Below, one piece after another: positions 1 to 5,676 of a DNA stretch of 10,611 nt; position 1 is the stretch's first letter, and every line of letters begins with the position of its first letter. The position numbers and the translations under genes are program-made. The notes beneath the pieces are model-generated. The model did no database searches. It worked only from the letters and a program-made list of their open reading frames with translations, and had not been told where the DNA came from. Origin of the DNA: Conidiobolus incongruus B7586 (lineage: Eukaryota; Entomophthoromycota; Entomophthoromycetes; Entomophthorales; Conidiobolaceae); the NCBI GenBank assembly GCA_000697335.1, contig JNEM01010970.1, forward strand, positions 1 to 10,611. Reading direction: 5' to 3'.

Positions 1-64
1 AATTTTTATAAATTAAATATTTAATACTTATCAAAAAATATATTCATTAATTATAAGGTATTTA

Positions 65-96
<32 letters not shown>

Positions 97-960
97 TCAA
101 TGACCTATTTTTAAAATAATTAAATAATTTTTATATTTTAACTTATTACATATATATGTTGAAATCATTTTTTTAAATAAATTATTAATTTCATGAAATA
201 TTAAAATTATTTTCATTTTTTGAGTTGAAAGATTGGTAATTTATAATATTTGCTGTATTATATAAATATAGAGAGTTTTTTTCAATTGTTTGCAATTAAA
301 TCATTTATAAATATTAATTAATTATTATTCATTATTATTTATATTTAATTCAATTTTATTACTAATAATAGTTTTGAAATATTATGAAATAAATTAAATA
401 ATTAAAGATCTATTAAATGAAACTATAGTCTAATTCACGAATATTATATTAATACAAGTTAGAAATGCAAAAGAATATTCAAAGTTAAATAATATCATTA
501 AATTATAAAAGAATTTTATTTTTATGAGGTAATAAATTATATCAAAACTTGTGCTGTTTGTTAACAATAGTGTCAAGTGTTAGAGAAAAAATAGTGGTTA
601 ATAATAATGAAGAAATATGAGAGAAATGCGGAATTAAATTCATTATAATAATCACATTAATTAACAACAATGCAATAAATCAAATTTATTTTGAAAATTG
701 ATGAATGAAAGTGTATTAGAAATATAGCATAAAAGATTGTAAAAGACTTGGAATAATAATTGAGGTTACTAAGGACTTGTATATTTATGATATACTATCA
801 AATTAGCACAAAGACTTTAACATCCTATTTGATCTTATTGTTGGGATAATGGAAGTTTATATTGATTTTAACTTGACAAAGAATGATGCAAATTAGTTGA
901 GTAAATATTGAGTGGATTTATGGCACTGATGAATGATAAAATCCATCAAAAATAGCAAAT
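1..960. other. AT-rich intergenic DNA without a recognisable gene
   Basis: This stretch is dominated by A and T, with stops dense in all frames. Nothing in 1-540 looks coding. From about 540 to 960 the base composition is a little less extreme and short protein-like runs appear, for example near 801-890, but none is long enough to identify. They may be the worn upstream part of the transposase remnant that follows. I see no tRNA, rRNA or clear promoter here. Confidence 0.6.
65..90. repeat. (AT)13 microsatellite
   Basis: Thirteen uninterrupted AT dinucleotides. Such tracts slip during replication and can extrude as cruciforms; no function is implied. Confidence 0.95.
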
Positions 961-1328
961 TGTAAACAAAAACTTTTAAGATGGTTTGGGATTACAATTC
1001 TAAATAAACCATTAATCTAATATCTAATAAACAAGTATTATAACTATTGATCATTTTGAGTGTTTACAGGATATGATAAATCGGATTTTAATCTATATTA
1101 TTGTTTACTATATAATATATTCCATATAATTTGTGGTATTATAGAGATTATTCAATAGTTGCTTATCATATTTCCAGTCAATTCGAGACTGAAAATGTTA
1201 AATTGATACATTTAATGCTACAATTACTTAACAATAATATGGGGCATTACAATAGTAATATAATTTATTACTTTATTTTTGTACAAATAAAGAATATAGA
1301 ATGTATATCATATTTTTTATATATCTAG
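961..1328 (+). mobile_element. Possible decayed hAT-family DNA transposase remnant
   Basis: Two protein-like runs occur in order. At 961-1017 one frame reads KQKLLRWFGITILNKPLI, resembling the hAT segment in which a Leu-Leu-x-Trp-Ile run precedes a Pro-Phe motif upstream of the catalytic domain. At 1116-1325 another frame is open for 70 codons and contains SIVAYHISSQF, then NVKLIHLMLQLL, MGHYNSNI and CISYF. The order and spacing recall the hAT segment with IVAHFI, a Leu-rich strand, G-H-x-G-x-N-I and GYF, which comes just before the conserved D-N-A. That D-N-A, the C-terminal dimerisation region and terminal repeats are not visible. The 1116-1325 frame has no suitable ATG start, stops follow at once at 1326 and 1332, and the distance between the two runs is shorter than usual, so internal DNA has been lost. 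The match is from motif memory only; chance similarity is possible. Confidence 0.3.
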
Positions 1329-1893
1329 AAATAAATGTCTGGATAAGTTTATTCTATTGAATATAATTATAACATTGGTTTCATTATTATCGAAATTGAA
1401 ATAATCTGATTGATTAGTTTAGCTTGATTAACTAATAATACGTTTCTTTCATATTAAATTAATAATTTTGATTATATTTTAATAACTGAATTTCAATTTT
1501 AAATTTGGAATTTTTCAATTTGAAAATAAATTAAAATTTCAATTTAGTTTGTTTGAAATTTGTAATAAAATTCTAATATTTATAAATTGAAAGAAGTTTT
1601 AATAATATATTAAATTAATAATAAAACATTATAATAATACTCTGATAATTTAGTAAGAGTATTAATTACCATGAACTAATAAAGCATTTTGTGGTTGAAC
1701 TTTCGCTTATCTTACCAAGATTAAAAAATTAATCAAACTAATAATTTAATTTTATTTATCCAATAATTTCAATTTATTAATCTATCAAATTTCATTTCAG
1801 AATTTAATTTTCTTATCAAATATAAATCAATTACTGAAACTTATAAAAATATAATATTATATATTTCAATAATAATTTAGTATTTTCTATACT

Positions 1894-1925
<32 letters not shown>

Positions 1926-2133
1926 CAATATATGTTTCTTAAAATTTATATTAATCTAATTTTTAACAAAAAATAATATTCAATAAACCTTTATCAAAAC
2001 ATAATCTAGTTAAATTCAAATATTACTAATTATAGGAATTTTTGATTGGATTAAATATGAATTTAAAAATAAATTGTACTGGATTTAAAATTAAAATTTA
2101 AAAATAATGAGTTAAAAAAGTTCAACAATATAT
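1329..2133. other. AT-rich intergenic DNA
   Basis: Almost entirely A and T. A short open run at about 1347-1400 lies in the same frame as the putative transposase piece and may be its eroded continuation, but I cannot recognise it. Apart from the (AT)14 tract noted separately, I see nothing supportable before the cyclin upstream region. Confidence 0.6.
1898..1925. repeat. (AT)14 microsatellite
   Basis: Fourteen uninterrupted AT units, similar in length to the tract at 65-90. The two tracts frame the left-hand gene-poor stretch; no larger shared repeat is evident around them. Confidence 0.95.
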
Positions 2134-2201
2134 TGACGTGTTTTTAGTCTATATTATTTCATAAAGGTATTAAAGTAATAAGATCTCATCTTTTTCTTCT
2201 T
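2134..2201 (+). promoter_or_regulatory. Candidate cyclin promoter: CRE-like site and pyrimidine tract
   Basis: TGACGTG at 2134-2140 matches the core of a CREB/ATF-type bZIP site and is a relatively GC-rich word in this setting. A pyrimidine-rich run at 2184-2201 (TCTCATCTTTTTCTTCTT) follows; fungal genes often start transcription next to such runs. Both lie upstream of the candidate leader introns of the cyclin gene. A single heptamer is weak evidence, so this is only a candidate. Confidence 0.25.
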
Positions 2202-2272
2202 GTATTTAGCATTGAGCTGGTCTATCTATTGTGCTTTTTATTATATTTTATCTTGATCATTGAGTTGTATTT

Positions 2273-2329
2273 GTAAGTTGATTTCTTTTCTGCTACATTT
2301 AAATATTTATTTTGCTAACTGATGTTTAG
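2273..2329 (+). other. Candidate 57-nt intron in the cyclin 5' leader
   Basis: The donor GTAAGT at 2273, a CTAAC branch-point-like word at 2315-2319 and the acceptor TTTAG ending at 2329 form a textbook short fungal intron, with the branch site about 10 nt from the acceptor. The length agrees with the 48- and 53-nt introns of the SET gene on the other strand. It lies about 290 bases before the cyclin ATG, so it would sit in the untranslated leader. No coding exon is recognisable beside it. Confidence 0.45.
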
Positions 2330-2390
2330 TTTGTATATTATTTAGTTTTTAAGCTCTGTAATTCATGTTCAGTGTATTATAATTTACCAG

Positions 2391-2555
2391 GTAATGTACT
2401 AATTTTAAGATCTCTTTAATATTTTTATATTTATATATCGTGTGATCACTGTGTTGGTTTCTATTAAACAATCCCAACAATCCCTATTTTTTATTATTTA
2501 TGAAAATTCTTATTTGACTCTGATAATATTAATCATAAGAATTTTTTATATTTAG
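2391..2555 (+). other. Possible second intron in the cyclin 5' leader
   Basis: A strong donor (CAG before GTAATG, junction at 2390/2391) and a T-rich acceptor ending TTTAG at 2555 could bound a 165-nt leader intron. The branch site is unclear and the interval is longer than the other introns here, so it may not be spliced. If it is, the leader exon before the ATG begins at 2556 and carries an in-frame TAA at 2564-2566. Splicing here therefore would not extend the cyclin protein in its reading frame. Confidence 0.25.
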
Positions 2556-2620
2556 ATAACTATTAATTTTATTTTTTCTTATATTTATCAATTTGTATAT
2601 TGTCTATCAAAATTATTGTA

Positions 2621-3982
2621 ATGAACTCTTATCATACCGAAAAAACTTTATTGGATCAAACGAGTAAAAAAGATTTCAACAAAGAGAATGAAGTCAAAGG
2701 CACAAAACTTAAATTTACGAGCCGATATGAAGTCGCGAAATCGAATTTAAATGCGAACTTGAATAAGAATAGTAGTAAGACTTTCAAGATTCACAAGAGG
2801 GAAGAGGAATTAGAGGACCTGCCAGTGAAGCAGATCAGACACGGAGACAGCAAAAATCCTTTAGTAACTGCAAGTCAGCTCCATCGTACCAAAGAGTCTA
2901 TCAAATCAAAATATGAACCTTCTCACAAGAGCTATACTGAATCAATAGCTATATATCAGGATGATACACCATCCAAACCCCCACATTATCTACCATCACA
3001 GCGTCCAACTAAACCCCCAGTTTCTGCCATATTAAGAGCCATTTCCTCTGAAACAAGAGCTCTAACTGAGTTATTGGATGCAACTACCATTCAAAAAGTC
3101 GAGAAAGAATTAGAGAATCAGAACCCTGACGAGGCTAATGATCCAGCCATGGAGGTAACCTATGCTCAAGACATCGTTACTAACTGGATGGATGCTGAAA
3201 CTAGCTGTCTTCCATCCCCCAACTTTTTGGATAAGCAACCTTATATCACCGAAGCAATGCGCGCAAAGCAAGTTGATTGGATGATCGGTTATCATACAAT
3301 GGGAAAATTTAATGGTGAGTCCCTCCACCTTGCCATCAACGTTATGGATCGCTTCCTTAGTGGCTCTACAATAACCACAAGTAAGCTACATTTGATTGCA
3401 TTCACTAGTTTGTGGCTTGCGTTCAAGTTTGAGGAGACAGCTTATCCCCTTATTGACGATATGATTCCACATGCACTCGAACCAATTAAGAAAGAGGATG
3501 TAATCAAGTGTGAAATGTTTCTTGTTACAGAACTTGAAGGTAACTTAAACTATCCTAGTCCTCTCCTCTTTCTCCGAAGGTACTCCAAAGCAGACAATTA
3601 TGATGTCAAGGCTCGAACTTATGCCAAATACTTTATCGAATTATCCTTATTAGACTACGAAATGTGCCAACATCGCCCAAGTATCATTGCCGCAGCCAGT
3701 CTATACATGGCGCAGTATATTTTGGGACGTCGCGAATGGACCTCCAAGCACATTTATCTCAGCAGCTATACTGAAAAACAATTGATTCCATTTGCCAAAG
3801 TACTTGTTAAAATATTAGTCGAGGACAAAATTCAATCAACAAATTTTGCAGACAAGTTCAATAATTCCAGCCAATTTTGTGCGAATGAATTTTGCAGACA
3901 GTTTATTAAATCTAAAAAATCTCAAATCAAAAGTCATAATACTAACAAATCTAAGAGACATAGTACTAATCCTAGTCATTAA
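2621..3982 (+). CDS. B-type (mitotic) cyclin, 453 aa
   Basis: Regulatory subunit of a cyclin-dependent kinase, expected to drive G2/M in the nucleus. The start is the ATG at 2621: an in-frame TAA lies at 2564-2566, no other ATG intervenes, and position -3 is G. Residues 1-175 are low-complexity with a KEN degron at 21-23. The first cyclin fold begins near YAQDIV (181) and contains MRAKQVDWM (213-221), INVMDRFLS (239-247), FKFEE (268-272) and KCE (296-298). The residues known in cyclin A to shape the fold or contact the Cdk are kept: R214, D219, D243, K269 and E298. The second fold has YPSPLLFLRR (311-320), SKADNYD (322-328), ELSLLDYE (340-347), IAAASLYMA (356-364) and SSYTEKQL (381-388), a fungal B-cyclin pattern. 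The tail is basic and may serve as a nuclear signal. The odd point is the MRAIL docking patch, which reads MRAKQ. The gene is intronless and unbroken. Family assignment is very sure; the exact paralogue is not. Confidence 0.95.
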   Translation: MNSYHTEKTLLDQTSKKDFNKENEVKGTKLKFTSRYEVAKSNLNANLNKNSSKTFKIHKREEELEDLPVKQIRHGDSKNPLVTASQLHRTKESIKSKYEPSHKSYTESIAIYQDDTPSKPPHYLPSQRPTKPPVSAILRAISSETRALTELLDATTIQKVEKELENQNPDEANDPAMEVTYAQDIVTNWMDAETSCLPSPNFLDKQPYITEAMRAKQVDWMIGYHTMGKFNGESLHLAINVMDRFLSGSTITTSKLHLIAFTSLWLAFKFEETAYPLIDDMIPHALEPIKKEDVIKCEMFLVTELEGNLNYPSPLLFLRRYSKADNYDVKARTYAKYFIELSLLDYEMCQHRPSIIAAASLYMAQYILGRREWTSKHIYLSSYTEKQLIPFAKVLVKILVEDKIQSTNFADKFNNSSQFCANEFCRQFIKSKKSQIKSHNTNKSKRHSTNPSH

Positions 3983-4026
3983 GATACTTGTAGCTTTATC
4001 TTATCATAATATATGATATATAAATT

Positions 4027-4032
4027 AATAAA
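4027..4032 (+). terminator. AATAAA polyadenylation signal of the cyclin gene
   Basis: The hexamer lies 44 bases after the cyclin stop codon, a usual place for 3'-end formation. In such AT-rich DNA the word is expected by chance fairly often, which limits its weight. Confidence 0.4.
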
Positions 4033-4409
4033 TATATATTCACTAGGGATCATTCTATAACGTATTCATAATAAATTTCTGAATAATCTAATTTTTTATT
4101 CTTTAATAGTCTAATAAAATTATAATAAAATACGAAACTTAGTTAATAATTAAAATGATTGGGTAGAGAGAGTTTATATCAAAAATATTAATGATTTAAT
4201 CATATGATATCAAATTGATTTTAAATTTATTAAAAATTAAATTTAATTAAACTCTAAATCACTCCCCATCCCATAATAATATATATCTCTTAAAATCAAT
4301 TTATATAGATTTTTTAGAACTTTAGAATACTTCAATTTTAATAGCTAATAATTGATTAACATTAATTAATATAATACCATCTAAATCAAAGAAAAAAAAA
4401 TTTTTTTAG
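4033..4409. other. AT-rich spacer between the cyclin gene and the PC4 relic
   Basis: No coding-like stretch was found. A run of A joined to a run of T ends in TTTTTTTAG at 4401-4409, which can be read as the acceptor of a lost intron or simply as low-complexity DNA next to the relic. The first exon and start codon of the PC4-like gene would be expected here, but I could not find them. Confidence 0.5.
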
Positions 4410-4836
4410 CGATAATCAAGTTAATGATAGTGACAGTGAAGTTAGTTTCACAAAAAAAATAACTAATGAGTAATTTTATTTTGAAATTAATTAATTGTTA
4501 TATTATTTTATAGTACTATTATTAAAACCAAAACTAAAACCAACTTAAAAATGGATGATAGTGATGATGATAGTATTTGATTCCTATAAGTAATCTACTA
4601 TAAATTTAGTTTAGTAAAAATAAGCACATATCCTTTAGAAATTGACACGATTTGATAATAGTTGATATTAGAGAAACTTGTAAGGAATCAGCTGGAAATA
4701 TTTGATTTGGCAAGAAAGGTAATTTAGTTTTATTCTTATATGTATAGTTATCTCTTTACAATCAGAGCAATGGGAAACTCCTAAAAAGAATATTAAAATG
4801 ATCAATGAAGAGTCAGAGAAATTGAAGCATGAATAA
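4410..4836 (+). pseudogene. Decayed PC4/Sub1-like transcription coactivator gene
   Basis: PC4/Sub1 proteins bind single-stranded DNA and assist RNA polymerase II. Four exon-like pieces are visible. Piece 1 (4410-4469) reads DNQVNDSDSEVSFTKK; piece 2 (4514-4577) is Lys/Thr-rich and ends MDDSDDDSI. These match the acidic-serine and lysine N-terminus of the family, joined across a 44-nt GT-AG intron (4470-4513). Piece 3 (about 4613-4718) contains SKNKHISFRN, then DLIIVDIRETCKESAGNI and FGKK, which fit the family's R-x-x-T/S-V-R, L-V-D-I-R-E and P-G-K-K-G motifs. After a 29-nt GT-AG gap (4719-4747), piece 4 (4748-4836) reads ISLQSEQWETPKK, the family's GISLT-EQW-LK segment, and ends at TAA 4834. 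It is broken: TGA codons lie at 4578, 4643 and 4703, the junction near 4590-4614 no longer keeps frame, and no start is evident. The TGA at 4643 follows R-N, where plant PC4-like proteins have Trp, so TGG to TGA is likely. Confidence 0.7.
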
Positions 4837-5279
4837 GTAATTTTTTTATTACTTATGTCTTATTACTAAAAATAAGTTTTCAATTATACTATTAAAATGA
4901 AGTATGATTATATAACCAATTCTTATACTTTTTTTTAAATTTTATTTTACCTAAAATCAATTTTTAATCTTAATCAATTGTTAATTTAACTTTTTTCAAT
5001 TATTTGGAATATTAATAATTTTATACTATTATTGAATAATTAATTTCATATTAATTTTTAAATATAGTTCAAAATCTCAATTAATATAATCTTTTTTATT
5101 TTCTATAATAAATAACATTAATTCAATTTAATCCAACCGAATTTTTTACCAATTTTAATTTATAAATAAGTCTACTTTATCCTATCTACCTATTAACTCA
5201 TCATTAATTTATAGTTTTCATTGTATCATTATTAATTAAAACAGATAAAATTTATTTAGTGTTTATTTCAACACTTATT
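4837..5279. other. AT-rich spacer between the PC4 and F-box relics
   Basis: Very AT-rich with dense stops in every frame. I see no recognisable coding, RNA or repeat feature. Confidence 0.6.
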
Positions 5280-5573
5280 ATGGCCACTGAGCAAAATTTG
5301 GCAATTTTTACTCATGTAATAAACTATAGAGTATTATATTAATTTCCAAATGAAATGATTTTACACTGTATATTTAATTATTTACCAAATAGAAAATACA
5401 TAATTATGGTTAGGACCATTGTTATATTAAATATCATTTGTTTGTATATATTACACATTGAATTTATTAAATTGACAATTTGAAATAATTTACATTGAAT
5501 AAGTGATGCATTGACAAAAAGTTCTCAGTAGGCTGCATCTGATAACGACTTCAAGTTCCAATTGAAAATCTAA
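5280..5573 (+). pseudogene. F-box protein relic
   Basis: F-box proteins bring substrates to SCF ubiquitin ligases by binding Skp1. One frame starting at ATG 5280 stays protein-like for about 97 codons. It begins MATEQNLAIFTHVINY and, after a TAA at 5340, reads FPNEMILHCIFNYLPNRK at 5343-5396, a good match to the F-box core L-P-N-E-x-x-x-x-I-F-x-Y-L-P-x-x-x. It then runs through HIEFIKLTI and, past further stops, SDALTKSSQ and SDNDFKFQL to a TAA at 5571. In-frame stops lie at 5340 (TAA), 5481 (TGA), 5496 (TGA) and 5529 (TAG). The frame is otherwise continuous, so damage is mainly by substitution. Most of a normal F-box protein, including its substrate-binding repeats, is absent. It lies about 100 bases beyond the stop codon of the oppositely oriented SET gene and could be overlapped by that gene's 3' untranslated region. 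Confidence 0.5.
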
Positions 5574-5676
5574 TTAAATAATGTTTTAATTATGGAAAAG
5601 TATCATATTGGCATTAATGATAAGTTCCACGATGAATAATTAGTATTATATGAAAAATCCTGATCAACAGTTAAGT

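Noticed and set aside
1131-1328. A 65-residue gene
   Set aside because: It has no ATG at its start, stops follow immediately, and its content fits a fragment of a larger decayed protein better than a small gene.
1-2130. Repeat-induced point mutation (RIP) as the cause of AT richness
   Set aside because: Composition alone cannot show RIP; no repeated copy is present in the window to compare, and single-copy-looking gene relics are affected too. General AT bias is enough.
2600-2620. Extension of the cyclin by seven residues from a TTG at 2600
   Set aside because: Nuclear genes rarely start at TTG, the upstream bases are AT-rich noise, and the ATG at 2621 follows an in-frame TAA at 2564 with good context.
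3110-3328. Minus-strand open frame inside the cyclin gene
   Set aside because: Antisense shadow of a well-conserved coding region; the protein has no recognisable feature.
4578-4705. UGA read as tryptophan in this genome
   Set aside because: TGA codons in the PC4 relic can be aligned to Trp-like places, which suggested reassignment. The intact cyclin and SET genes use TGG for all Trp codons I checked and have no in-frame TGA, and TAA or TAG also break the other relics.
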